From Portunus trituberculatus (Eukaryota; Arthropoda; Malacostraca; Decapoda; Portunidae), in NCBI RefSeq assembly GCF_017591435.1, contig NC_059301.1:5299987-5363986 (forward strand): 64,000 bases of DNA. The letters are read 5' to 3'. The notes under the pieces are model-generated. The model made no database searches. It saw nothing but the letters and a program-made list of their open reading frames with translations, and was not told where the DNA came from. The position numbers and the translations under genes were made by a program. Below, piece after piece: positions 19,019 through 40,130 of this stretch. Each line of letters begins with the position of its first letter. Position 1 is the stretch's first letter.

Positions 19019-19200
19019 AACAGAGTAGTTGATGAAGGTAAAGAATTCAGTAATCATGTCGTTAGTGTTGAGTCAATAGGGAGCTTTAAAAGATAAGACA
19101 AATTTATGGATGAGGATGATAGGTGGATTTAGGTAGTATTGTTCACACAGGGACTGCCATGGTTGCAGCTTCCTTCATTTTCTTATGTTCTTATGTTTTG
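19019..19200 (+). mobile_element. LINE 3'-terminal fragment
   Basis: Frames read EFSNHVVSVESIGSFKR then DKFMDEDDRW, followed by GLPWLQLPSFSYVLMF and the TCTTATGTTCTTATGTT end. The GSFKR..DKFMDEDDRW ending resembles common LINE ORF2 termini. A shorter relative is at 30688-30775. Confidence 0.5.
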
Positions 19201-19237
19201 TTCACATGTCTGTCTGCCTGATAGTCTCCAGCCTCGA

Positions 19238-21455
<2,218 letters not shown>

Positions 21456-21632
21456 TCTTTTTTTTATTTATACCATGTGGGCTTTTCGCGGGAATTTATG
21501 GGCTAAAGGGGATAATTTTGGGGTACCTCCTATCTCAAAGCCCACCTTCTAGGAAACCCTTGCCCAGAGTGAGGAAGCCCAACCTATACTCGGACCGTGG
21601 ACAGGATTCGAACCCGAGCGCTTGGAGACTTA
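21456..21632 (-). mobile_element. SINE family 2, copy 1
   Basis: On the minus strand a tRNA-like B box (GGGTTCGAATCCTGTCC) is followed by a body (CGGTCCGAGTATAGG, TTGGGCTTCCTCACTC, GTGGGCTTTGAGATAGG) and ends in TATAAAT then poly(A). It is collinear with 31339-31545. The tRNA of origin is not resolved. Confidence 0.75.
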
Positions 21633-21804
21633 ATGCTGTCCGCTGATACGATGGGGCTCTTTAAAATGGACAGATTTCATGGACAAGAATTATGTATAAG
21701 TGTGTGCGTTATACAAGAGCAGCTGCGTCTAGGCTTACTGGGGGCTTCTTGGAACTTCATTTATTTTTCTTGTGTTTTTTACCCTTTATTGTTGATCATA
21801 GAAA

Positions 21805-21807
<3 letters not shown>

Positions 21808-21860
<53 letters not shown>
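21808..21860. repeat. (TC)n microsatellite
   Basis: Pure TC dinucleotides. Confidence 0.95.
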
Positions 21861-23514
<1,654 letters not shown>

Positions 23515-23733
23515 GCACTAAGCCTTTCTTTGGTAGGGTTCTGGAAGGCTGGCTGTTAGATGGTTGTTCAGAAACTCGTGGTGAATGTTGACCTCCTCCA
23601 AGTACTCGTTAAAAGGCTCTCCTCCTGGCCTGGAAAGGAAGCTACTCCAGTAAGACTGTACGACGCTCGTGCTGAGCCCCGCATCCAGAGCGACAGGAGC
23701 TTCATATATGAGGCGGTCCACGATGTATTTTTT
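23515..23733 (-). CDS. Unidentified possible coding segment
   Basis: A minus-strand frame of about 70 codons ends at a stop near 23518. It has protein-like composition (VDRLIYEAPVALDAGLSTS, then SYWSSFLSRPGGEPFNEYLE, then EEVNIHHEFLNNHL) and is more GC-rich than neighbouring DNA. An in-frame stop just upstream and the absence of a clear splice acceptor limit the case. I do not recognise the family. It may be a terminal exon, a transposon fragment or chance. Confidence 0.25.
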
Positions 23734-23770
23734 AAAGGTTTATGGTTCGTAGGATCACATTTCGAGTCTG

Positions 23771-24090
<320 letters not shown>

Positions 24091-24790
24091 AAGGGGTGGA
24101 TTGTGTTATGTGAGTAAACAATCCCACCTGTCGCACAGAATAAAAAAAAAAAAAAAACCGGTTGTTTTTGTACTCTGATTTTTATTTGTTTCGTGTTATT
24201 GCAGCGCTGTTATCACACCGAAGGGTTGAAAAAATCAACGGCAGAAAAAAATAACTCCATTTAATAATTTTTTCTCAGTCTTTATAATGAGCATTGTTGG
24301 GTAATTGTTGTTGTTGTTGCTGCTGCTCCTACAGCTTCTGTTGTCGTTATTTTTTTAAGGATGCACGTACAGTATATTCATATCATGATGGCAAGGCGGT
24401 GAGAAGCTTCCTGCAGTGTCCGCCAACAATCACTCAAAGCCACAGACTAATTTATGAGAACATGACTTTTCCAACATTGTGGTGCAACTATCTTAGCATA
24501 GTAATTTTATCTTTAATGTTTAGTAATGTGCCAAAATTTATCAAAGGTACACTAATTTCCTTCCTCTTTTTCTTATTAGAGGCTTCAGGTAGGATATACA
24601 TTCCCAGTCACCGCGGATTTCTGATGTGTAGACTAAAATCTGAATTCGCACCTCCTTTCCTCTTGAAACTTTTCCTGTCAGTTTAGATTAGGGTTTTTGA
24701 GATTACTGAAGTATGGGATGGACGGTAACATGCAGAAGATTATCCTGGAATAAAAGTGTATCTCGCATGTTTTTATAGTTCAATCGGGGA
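24091..24790. other. Unassigned sequence
   Basis: Contains short TTG/CTG triplets (24305-24325) and an A-run (24142-24157). A 130-codon frame at 24294-24686 has no recognised domain. Confidence 0.4.
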
Positions 24791-24799
24791 AGCTCTGAG

Positions 24800-25660
24800 A
24801 CTTCGGGGAATTCGTCATCTCCCCTCACTAAAAAGATCAGTACGAGTATTCAGTTCTGTAGTATTTCTGATATACATTAATGATACATGTAATGCCAATG
24901 ATGAGTTTAGCTTTTTTCTTATTTGTTGATGATGCAAACTTTCTCGTAACGTATAATAGTTCATATAACAAACTTGTAAATTTAAATCATGAATTGCATA
25001 CTATATTGAAATGGGTAACGGCAAATAAATTAACAGTAATTATAAAAAAAATCTCCCTTTTTATCAATAACTCAGTTAGTTTTCTAACGGAGGCTGTGAG
25101 CTGAACAAAAATGTTTTTGGTGCCACTGTAGATAAACACGTAGAAAATACATATACAGGAAATTTATTTAATCTTATCAAAAATATGTGAAATTTCACAC
25201 AGACTTAGGTATAATGTTACAATTGAAGCCTTGGGCAACCTGCGTTATTCTTTGTTATCCATGTCTTACTTACTGTTTGTCGATATGCGGATGTACTTCA
25301 CGTATACTTTTGTAAATGAGGTGTATGAACCTGAATAGAAATACTAAAACCTTTTATTTTTAAAGGTATTTATAATTTGCAACAGACTTCCTGTTTAAAG
25401 ACTTAGGCATACTAAAATTGGACCTTTCACAAAAATACTCGTATTTCATAATGTTGACCTTATGTAAGAATGTTAACGATAAATATCGTAACAATGTAAT
25501 ATTTACTCCGTTCCACCACAGACAAGGAACTCGAGAGAATCATCGGAATTTGATATGTTAATGAATCAAAACAACATTTTATAAGTTTTCAGTTTATTGT
25601 GTTGGCTCTAAAGTTTTGAATACATTATCTGATAATATGAAAAAAATATCCATTTTAATG
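24800..25660 (+). pseudogene. LINE reverse-transcriptase remnant
   Basis: Broken frames give VFLIYINDTCNANDEFS, then after a one-base shift LFVDDANFLV (the palm motif equivalent to YADD), HTILKWVTANKLTV, then VFGATVDKH, FHHRQGTRENHRNL and VYCVGSKVLNTLSDNMK (equivalent to the GP-IWNSLP block). Order and spacing fit the second half of a jockey-superfamily RT. Many stops make it ancient. A chromosomal gene is not plausible. Confidence 0.75.
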
Positions 25661-25869
25661 CATTATAAAGTGAGAAAGAATTTCTTTGATATTCTACGTC
25701 AAAATTCTCGACACTAAAACTGAATCCTAATTTTCATTCCTTTGTACATGATACAATTTGTGTAGTTTCTTACTAACCGCACGATGTTGAACCCTCTGAA
25801 TCAGCTGTGTACCTATACATGTGTTGTTTATCTATCCGCTAGGCAGTTTTGGCTCAGCGACCTAATGCC

Positions 25870-25985
25870 CCTTTTTTTTTTATTATGGCCTATAGCGCCT
25901 GTAGGCGGTACTTTAAACCACTCGACAGATGGCATAGTTTGAAAGCGGTATGTAGTGAGATTCGAACCTATGTTATGCAGTTTCT
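25870..25985 (-). mobile_element. SINE family 3, copy with B box
   Basis: On the minus strand, AGGTTCGAATCTCACTAC (Pol III B-box-like) is followed by CGAGTGGTTTAAAGTACC, CCGCCTACAGGCGCTATAGG and a poly(A) tail. Its 3' end is shared with 16335-16393. It is a short tRNA-derived SINE, truncated or degenerate at its 5' end. Confidence 0.65.
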
Positions 25986-27235
<1,250 letters not shown>

Positions 27236-27277
<42 letters not shown>

Positions 27278-27379
27278 TTCAATGTAGCTTTATAAATAGT
27301 GTGTTTCCCATTTCAGTCTTTTTTGGAAATACACTAAAAAGACTGAAATGGGAAACACACTATTTATAAAGCTACATTG

Positions 27380-27470
<91 letters not shown>

Positions 27471-27513
27471 AATGTAGCTTTATAAGTAGTGTGTTTCCCA
27501 TTTCAGTCTTTTT
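27236..27513. repeat. Inverted triplication coupled to (GT)n/(AC)n
   Basis: A 44-bp unit beginning CAATGTAGCTTTATAAATAG occurs at 27280-27323, as a perfect inverse at 27336-27379 (12-nt loop), and again directly at 27470-27513 with one A-to-G change. (GT)n precedes the first unit (27236-27275) and (AC)n (27381-27468) separates the second and third, so the microsatellites extend the inverted repeat. The structure can form two alternative large hairpins. Confidence 0.95.
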
Positions 27514-28188
<675 letters not shown>

Positions 28189-28228
28189 TCAATATTGTGT
28201 AATAAGTACCAAATACTGCGTGCATCTT

Positions 28229-29510
<1,282 letters not shown>

Positions 29511-30687
29511 TATCATATTTATTCGAATTACGTATAGTTTTTATGCATTTGATAATCCATTGACTTTCACTGAAGCTTGGCAAATGCAACATGTATAAGT
29601 CGCCAAAAAGATGAAGAGCATGAAATTTCTATATAGATTCATGGCTGTGCTTTTCTTCATTAGTGGTGAAAAGAATTATTCATATTATTCTAACACAGGA
29701 CTCGCTTGTCTATTCTGTCGGTGGATGAACACGCTTTGTATTCTGCAACATTGATGCTCTTGCTCTGGAAACAAATAAGCAGGATTAGATGAGATTTTTT
29801 ATGTATGAGCATACATCCAGCAGGGTTACATTTCGATCTTAGCCGTGATGAATCAATATTTGAAGTAATGTCACGGTAATTCCATCACGACGGTTCATTA
29901 TGTGTGGTTATTGAGACCAGATAAATCTCCACGCCAACTTTAGTTCATTGTAATAGGAAATTAATCTACATATCCGTTTGCCGCTGTGAGCAAATAGTTA
30001 CGTCTACTCTCTATGTAACACGTAATTCTGTGGCGATAGCGATCAGCTGTAGATGTGAAACTGGTGGAAGTACAATAATCGATCAGTCTTTCCTGCTTGG
30101 TTTGGTGGTGAGCCTCAACAAAGGAGTTATACTTAATAATTTCATCGTAATTACTCCAACGAATTTTAAAGAATATGTTATCATTATAATTATGTAATAT
30201 TTAGTCATGGAGTGATTCTTCGTACCAGTAAATTTTGATGTCACACAGTGGTGTGTATGGGGTGTCATGTATTGTAAATTACTGTGAGTCGTTTTACCAA
30301 TGATCCATTTAACTTTATTCAAAAAGTTTGGAGCCAGACGACAATGCAAACTTTAAACTAGTTTCAATTCTTGTTGATGGAGTTCATTGTCACACGCGGT
30401 AATTCATAAACGTGTTGCCAATGCTGTTCGAAAGCTTAAACAGGCAGCGTTGCTATTTTAGTAACATCACCTAATGACGATAGAAACTCCCTTCTGATGA
30501 TTAGTTTTCTCGTCGTAAGCTTTTCTGGCTCTAGAAAGAAATAAGAGAGATGCCTTTCATGCTGACCACCGACCTTCACATTAGACATACTTATCCCTCA
30601 ACAGAAAGATTTGTATTAGAGATAGGAAGCAATTAGTTCTGAAATGTAATGGTAAATAAATGGAATGAAAATAGTAATAAGGCTGTT
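29511..30687. other. Unassigned AT-rich sequence
   Basis: No gene, RNA or repeat recognised. Confidence 0.4.
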
Positions 30688-30775
30688 ACTGTTATATTAT
30701 AAGGGAGCTTCAAAGAAGTCAAGACAAATTCATGTTCTTATTTTCTAATGGTCTTATGTTCTTATATGCACATGA
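30688..30775 (+). repeat. LINE 3'-end-like fragment
   Basis: AGGGAGCTTCAAAGAAGTC then AAGACAAATTCATG then GTCTTATGTTCTTATAT matches in order the end of 19019-19200 (AGGGAGCTTTAAAAGA, GACAAATTTATGG, TTCTTATGTTCTTATGTT). It is an internally deleted relative. Confidence 0.5.
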
Positions 30776-31338
30776 CTATTAACTACACTACAATAGACGT
30801 TATAATGTGAAAGCAGGTAACAGGTAAACAAAGGTGACACAAAGGGATGCGCTAGGACCTGTGCTTTCAAACACTTAGCGTCCCATTACGACAAGTTCCG
30901 GTGGAGATTGCTGTAGTTTTCAAGGGTGCTTTCATAATTGCAGTGCTAGTTTACCGAAATATTTACATCACCAACGAGAAAACCCTTTATGATAATCTGC
31001 ATTGCCTTGAAAAGAAGGAAAACAGACCACACAAGAGACAGAGTACTTGGAGTCCGTGTCCGTTGCTTCTGCATAGTCTAGACTCTAGAGGGACAAATTT
31101 ACCTGTTAGAGACTTAAGAACAGAAAGAACGCTGGAAAATAAAGGAAGTTGAAAAAAAAAGCCATCAGATTTACACATGGCAGTCCTTTCATGAAACATA
31201 CCTATTACTTATCTTTCTCATCCACGAATTCATCCATTCTTCTTCGTAACGACTTAGTATTAACAAATTGATTACTGAGTCTATTCCGACCAGCCTGTAG
31301 AACATAATAGACTTGGTAAAAGACTCTAGAGAAGCGAG
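30776..31338. other. Unassigned, includes a dispersed repeat piece
   Basis: 31180-31290 resembles 1835-2100 (see that entry). The remainder has no recognised gene. Confidence 0.4.
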
Positions 31339-31545
31339 TTTTTTTTTTTATACCATGTGGGCTTTTTCACGGGAATTTATGGGCTAAAGGGGGTACTTTT
31401 TGGGGTACCTATTATCTCAAAGCCCACCTGCTAGGAAACCGTTGCCCCGAGTGAGGAAGCCCAACCTACACTCGGACCGTGGACAGGATTCGAACCCGTG
31501 CGCTTGGAGACCCCTCGGATCCCAAAGCACGCATGGTTCCTCTGT
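31339..31545 (-). mobile_element. SINE family 2, copy 2
   Basis: The minus strand runs GGGATCCGAGGGGTCTCC, GGGTTCGAATCCTGTCC (B box), CGGTCCGAGTGTAGGTTGGG, GTGGGCTTTGAGATAATAGG, TTTAGCCCATAAATTCCCG and then poly(A). Longer than the copy at 21456-21632 because it keeps more of the tRNA-like head. The tRNA isotype is not resolved. Confidence 0.8.
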
Positions 31546-31855
31546 AATAGTTCGTTGCAAGAAGAACTCCAATAGTATGACAGTGCCAGGATTCTCGTCA
31601 GCTGGTCGTGGTAGTTAATGAACGCTGGAGGCGACCCCTACTTCTAGCCACGCCAATGGGTGTTTTCTTCATACTTGATATAGTTTACTGTCGCTTGGGT
31701 GGATTCCTCGTAGACGCACAGCAAAAAAGAAGGAATGCGGTTGAGCCAAATTAATGCACTCGACATGACTGCTGTGGAATTGAGTCTACTTGAGGCTTGT
31801 TGATGTCTTTGATAAATGTGCATTGGTGGTATTTAGGACGTAGTTGAAACAGCGA
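31546..31855. other. Unassigned sequence
   Basis: No gene recognised. Confidence 0.4.
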
Positions 31856-32300
31856 AATGATGGTGGTAATGATGGTGTTGGTGACGATGTTGGCGGTCAG
31901 GATGGTAAATTTAGTTGTGGTAGGTGATGGCGGAAATTATGGTAGTGGGAATGATTATGGTGATACTAGCGTGGGTGGTGTTAGTCGTAGTTGTTGATGA
32001 GTCTTAGTAATAAAGTATGGAATGGTCGTTTGTGGTGGCTATTTGTCGTAATGTAGCTGGTAATATCTTGTTGTTGGTTGTGGTGGTGGTGGTGGTGATT
32101 GTGATGACGATGGCGGTAGTAATAATAGTGATGGTTATGGCGGGAAACACTGTAGTATTGGCGATTGTAGTTGTGATATTTGAAGGAAGGAAAAGTAATA
32201 TTAGACTTAACGATGATAATGTTAATGGTAGTAGTAATAAAGGTGATGGTGGTAGTGGTTGTGGTGGTGTTTGTGAGGTGGTGGTTGTGGTGGTGTCAAT
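31856..32300. repeat. Cryptically simple GGT/GAT-rich region
   Basis: About 440 bp of irregular GGTGGT, GATGGT and GTAGT words, strongly G/T-biased on the + strand. It looks like a decayed trinucleotide array. The 106-codon Val-rich frame is most likely an artefact. Confidence 0.75.
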
Positions 32301-32304
32301 GGTA

Positions 32305-32336
32305 CAAACTTTCATGATCTTGAGCATGAAAGTTTG
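32305..32336. other. Perfect 12-bp stem hairpin
   Basis: CAAACTTTCATG at 32305-32316 and its inverse CATGAAAGTTTG at 32325-32336, separated by 8 nt. No run of T follows, so it is not a terminator-like signal. Function unknown. Confidence 0.7.
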
Positions 32337-32474
32337 ACGAGACAGGTGTGACTTGTAATTGAGTTAATGAGGCCTTCGGATTTTTTTTTGTTTGTTTTTT
32401 GTTTTAGGAAAAGGTCTTAACGTGTCACGCGATAATAATTTTATATACTTTGAACAAATCTTGGATGGAGGATT

Positions 32475-32604
32475 AGGAGGAGGAAGACGAGGAGGAGGAG
32501 GAGGAGGAGGAGGAGGAGGAGGAGGAAGAGGAGGAGGAGGAGGAGGAGGAGGAGGAGGAGGAGGAGGAGGAGGAGGAGGAGGAGGAGGAGGAGGAGGAGG
32601 AGGA
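32475..32604 (-). repeat. (GGA)n: microsatellite tail of the CR1-like LINE
   Basis: Nearly pure GGA triplets with AGA variants at the far end. On the LINE strand it is (TCC)n directly following the 3' UTR, in the position of the short tandem tails that end CR1- and RTE-type LINEs. Confidence 0.85.
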
Positions 32605-33580
32605 ATACCTAGGGAAACCAAACATTAACATCCCTTCTAGTCCTTTAAAGGCTGCTTGATAACTACTTCTAACTAGCTACAAGGAAGAGAGACAGCACAG
32701 GAGGAAGCTCCTCCACACCCACCACTCTCTCCAGTTGGCATGGAAAATATTTAGGAAAGGTACCATGTCTTATGAAAAAATTGACATGGAACTTTTACAG
32801 GAAAGGATGTAAGGGAATTCACCCTGCGATGAACTTTACATGTCTGTATGAAATAGAAAATGCACAAGATAATAATATCGTTAGGAGTTACATATTAGAA
32901 TTTATACTCGTACAAGAAGAGAGCTTGCTTGGGGTTAACTTTTAAATGTTTATCAATTTTACTTTTGAGTGATTTGCTTTTTACTATTTCTGAAGGAATT
33001 TTATTCCAGATATTAACAAATCATTTAAAGAAAAATGCTTTTCCTCATGGGATCTGAAGCGTTTGGTTGTAATCCTAAATCCATTATTTATTGTCATGTT
33101 AAAATGATCAGTGATAAAATACTCATAAGCGTCAAGGTTGGTATATCCTTTAAAATTTTTGAAAACTTCTATTGGCGCTCCTATTATCCCGGGCTTCGTT
33201 AAGCTAAATTAACGTTAGTGCTTTATAAATGCTTCCAATCTATCCTCATATCGCTTACTTTTCAATCTTGGAATAATTTTAGTAACTCTACGTTTTATCT
33301 TTTCCAGTTTTCAATGTCTTTCTTATAATATGATAACCACAACTCCACACAGTAGTGAGTTATATAAAGCAAGTATAACCTTTTCTGACTTATATTCAAA
33401 GGTTCTTCCAATGAACTCTACTAATATATTTGCCATCTTCACTGTTTCTGTGCAGAGTTGACACTGGTTAAAAGATCTTTTTAATTTTAACCAGTTGCCA
33501 GAGGCACTTATTCATTACGCATTTTTCTTGGACATTGTAATTTCTGATGTGTAGGAATTTACACTATATCTATATATCTA
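32605..33580 (-). pseudogene. CR1-like LINE: RT C-terminal part and 3' UTR
   Basis: The minus strand gives KMANILVEFIGRTFEYKSEK, ALYNSLL, KRRVTKIIPRLKSKRYEDRL, IEVFKNFKGYTNLDAYEYF, TKRFRSHEEKHFSFN, IWNKIPSEIVKSKSLKSKID and KHLK in collinear but broken frames. This is the thumb and C-terminal domain of a LINE reverse transcriptase. A ~330-bp 3' UTR follows and runs into (TCC)n. It continues the RT interrupted at 34223 by a microsatellite. Confidence 0.85.
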
Positions 33581-35420
<1,840 letters not shown>

Positions 35421-36632
35421 TGTCGTGCTGCGTGCTGTTGCACGACGTTGAACCAATTCTCAGGCTACTGCTATATTATATATATGAGAGGAGTTTTTCT
35501 GCTTTAGATTAACAAAAATAATATCTATATATAAGATTTTCCATACGGCGCCGGCAAATGACAATCACAATTACTTCTGTTGCTTTTCCACTGCAGATCA
35601 TTACAATTCCTCTGATCACCATACATAAAAATCACTCCAACCTCGTATACGAATGCAACAACGTAACTCATCACTGAACATAGTTGCCTCATGTGCAAAA
35701 ATTTCAACTTTCTCTTTTCATCTATATATTCCTATATCAGAATTACTTCAAAGTATCCTTATAACAAATTATAATTCTACTTCGTCCACCATATCTTCAT
35801 AACTTTAATACAATATCCGAACACTGCAGCAATTACAGCTTCCTCTTTTCAACCCAGTTACCCTTATAAAAGAGTTACCTTTTCTTAATATATGAATACA
35901 ACAACATAACACACGACTGAATATAATCCAACTCTTGATATATCCACACAAGTAATCTCACTCAACAAATCTCAATTGAATAATCCCAACTTCGTACTCG
36001 AATACACACAAGTTACTATGTTATGTAATATATTCGTCGAAGCAAACCATATGCAACATACGCACGGAAATGTACTTACGATTATTTACTCGTACATCAA
36101 GGATGGAAGTACATAACGGCGTCATATTGCTTCAAGGTATATACACATAACACATATACTAAAATAATAACTAAACATCCTATTATGATTCCTCCTCCAT
36201 TCTAATCTACCTCAAAGACTGCATTGTTCCACTTACTTTATATGATGTAAATCCATCGTGTCTCCACCACCCCCGCGGCCTCGTCCAGGCTTTGGGGCCG
36301 CTCAGAAAAACCTCCTCTCCGAGAGGGGCGTGACTTGACTTACAGCCACAGGCCCCTCATGCGTACCGTTCACCAATCAAGTAAAAGCCACGTGAGGCCC
36401 CACGTGTGGTATCAACAACATGTAGGAACGACAACAACATTTAACAGTTGTCCTGTCATAGGATGTTTACATGATTTCCTTGTCTGGGTCATTAAAACTG
36501 TTTCTGACCCTTCTACCCTTCTAATCCCTTTTATGGCTGGGTACGACAACACATTGCGTACTGGCTCATATATCCATGTTTTCTTCATTTCTGGTTTCTT
36601 TTTATGTAATATTGTGATGTAGATATCCCACA
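35421..36632 (+). mobile_element. Solo LTR, copy B (inside the CR1-like LINE)
   Basis: A 1212-bp relative of copies A and C (TGTCGTG start, ATCCCACA end), flanked by a 4-bp direct repeat AGCA (35417-35420 and 36633-36636). Removing it plus one AGCA makes the LINE frame continuous across the site (NEIKC then FLAKKEAHHKYK). This proves that it inserted into an existing LINE. No internal retroviral-type genes are present. Confidence 0.88.
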
Positions 36633-37341
36633 AGCATTTAATTTCATTATTCTGCCATTTCAGTTTGGTGTTTTTTATTTGTCTTTTATTTCGTATACAC
36701 AACTTTGCTATTTCATTTAACCTTTTAGCGAACTCCTCCCATGCATTGTTTACGTCTGGTATTTCAAGCAGTTTATTCCAGTTAATGGATAAAAGCTGCA
36801 CGCGAAGTCTGACGTGGTTAGCATGACGATACTCGGGCACTTTTTCTTTACTTCCGTTGACGTAAACTTTATCGAAGTTAATGGCGTAAAGTAAGCTGTA
36901 ATGATCGCTAGAGCTGAATTCTGCTCCATTTTCTACGTTTTATTACTGTATTTTCATCATTTGTTAGAACTTTATCTAGGATATTGTTACCTTGCCGAAT
37001 GCTTCATGTGTTAGTGGAGGGAAATTTCAAGTATGTTTTTGTAGAGCTGCTGACCTGCGTGAGTAGTCAGTGGTTCGCCCCACCTCGTGATTGGAAGGTT
37101 AACAATTTTTGGAATTGTGTGCACAGCAAATGTCCGCTATTTGTTCATACCCATATTTGTTTATCCCCTACTGGGCTGCAGGACGATAGACGAGACCTAA
37201 TGTAATTTTTCGAGATTTATTTTCAATATGAATGGAAGTGACATCTGTGTTTACAATGGCTGAGGTTGCCATCAAAAGAGGTTGGAGATTACTTTTGACG
37301 TATAACATACCGCCTCGTGTACGGTGACAAAAATGTCATAA
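36633..37341 (-). pseudogene. CR1-like LINE: endonuclease C-terminal part and linker
   Basis: The minus strand gives HRTRGGMLYVKSNLQP, KITLGLVYRPA, SSSDHYSLLYAINFDKVYV, VPEYRHANHVRLR, SINWNKLL, VNNAWEEFAKRLNEIAKLCI and KLKWQNNEIKC. These include the LGLVYRPA strand and terminal S-D-H motif of EEP endonucleases and the linker preceding the RT. Frameshifts are present in the middle. It lies between two solo LTRs. Confidence 0.88.
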
Positions 37342-38662
37342 TGTCGTGATCCGAGCTGTTGCACGACGTTGCACAAATTGTCTAGCTACTGGCTATAAAT
37401 AGTCAAAGGTTTTTTCTATCTTTGATTAACAAAACTAATATCTATACATAAGGTGTTCGATACGGCGCCGACAAGTAACAATCACAACTCTTTCTGTTAC
37501 CTTCTCCACTGCAATTATTACAATTTCTCTTACAAACATCCTTAAGAATTGCATTAATCTCGTAGATATTCTCGCATCAAAACGGATTTCACTTCAAACA
37601 TCATCCACTATATCTTCATAACGTGTTACAACATCTGAACCCGGTGCTTTATTTCTCCGTAAATCTCATACGTAGTACGTACAATATTACCCCTTTTTCC
37701 CAGCTACCCGTATATAAGGATGACCTTTACTTGGTACATGAATGCAAGCAACCACATGACGTACCACCAAATATATTACCATACACATATAATTACCAGA
37801 CTCCGTTCAACAAAATGACAACGTAACACCACCGAAATATAATGACAAATATTGATATCTCCACACAAGTGACTTCCCTCAAATAATCTCTTTCTCTTGG
37901 TACCCATACATGGAACCACGTTAACTTCGTACACAATTACACACTAGTAAATATGTTATGTAACTTATTCGTCAGAGCAACACACATGCACATACGTAGG
38001 TAGCCGTATACAAATTCCCTTACTCATAGATGAAAACGCAAGTATATAACGACGTCATTATGAACCAAAGTACAACCACATAAACCATAATAAACTAATA
38101 CCACATAATACCTAAACCTCCTATCATGCTTCTTCCTCCATTCTAATTTACCTCAAAAGACTGCATTGCAACTTATAAGCTCCACTTACTGGTTATATAT
38201 GAAGTACAAAACGCCGCCCTCAGCTATGCAGCCGAGGGTGGCCCGCTTAGAGCCGCGGTTGTCCTCTGCTTCCTCTCTCTCTCTCTCTCTCTGCCCCAAA
38301 CCTCTACAATTTCCTTCAGGAACTTATGGGGCGTGTCTTGACCCACACAACACGCCCCTCAGAATGTACCATTCACCAATCAAGTACAAGCTCAAATGAA
38401 CTCCACGTGTGGTACGAACAACATCCAAGACGACAACACTACCACTGGATGTTTACATGACCTGGACACATCTGCCTGGCTGCCCTGGGCCAAACGGCCT
38501 GGGACATTAAATGTTTCCTTTTGACCCTCCTGCCCTTCCTAATCTCTTTTATGGCTGGATACGGTTACACACCGCATACTGGCGAACTAGCATACTTCCA
38601 TATATCTTTATTTCTTGTTTCTTATATTTTTCATATTTCACTTATGATGTGCGCATCTGACA
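37342..38662 (+). mobile_element. Solo LTR, copy C (inside the CR1-like LINE)
   Basis: 1321 bp, TGTCGTGATCCGAGC start and GCATCTGACA end as in copy A, flanked by ATAA (37338-37341 and 38663-38666). Internal landmarks shared with copy A include TTTTTTCTAYCTTT, GGCGCCGACAAGT (GACGCCGACTAAT in A), TATGTTATGTAACTTATTCG, GCTATGCAGCCGAGGG and TGACCCACACAACAC, the last followed by variant CTCCTCTCA or GCCCCTCAG. Non-coding. Confidence 0.9.
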
Positions 38663-38666
38663 ATAA

Positions 38667-39839
<1,173 letters not shown>

Positions 39840-40130
39840 AAGGTAAGTGAGTACTCGGCAAGGTAATCTACCTTTGCTGAATTTACCCATGTTTCTATAA
39901 TGCCGATGATGCCGTAGTTTTCTCGATGAGTAAGAGCTTGCAGTTTGTTAAATTTGTTTCGTAAACTATGGGGATTGAAATAACAAGCTCTGATCTTTAC
40001 TGAATCTGTGGATGAACTAACTGCATTAGTGTTTACGATATTGGTGGTGCTTTTGCCACATCTCTGATTTTTTATCTGTAGAAACAAACTTTCCCTTGAA
40101 TTAGTCTCCCTATCCTGGTTGCACACAGTG
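39840..40130 (-). pseudogene. CR1-like LINE: endonuclease N-terminal part
   Basis: The minus frame contains VKIRACYFNPHSLRNKFNKL and NYGIIGIIETWVNS then YLAEYSL. The N-x-R/H-S-L start and the I-x-E-T-W block carry the first metal-binding Asn and Glu of EEP-type endonucleases. The domain then breaks at the jockey-like insertion and resumes with HRTRGG near 37330. Confidence 0.85.

Noticed and set aside
32305..32336. Histone-type 3' hairpin or terminator
   Set aside because: The stem is 12 bp with an 8-nt loop, unlike the short histone stem-loop. No histone gene or T-run is adjacent.
32392..32628. Gly-rich (poly-G, poly-P) protein
   Set aside because: Translation of the (GGA)n tail of the LINE. 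No other coding evidence.
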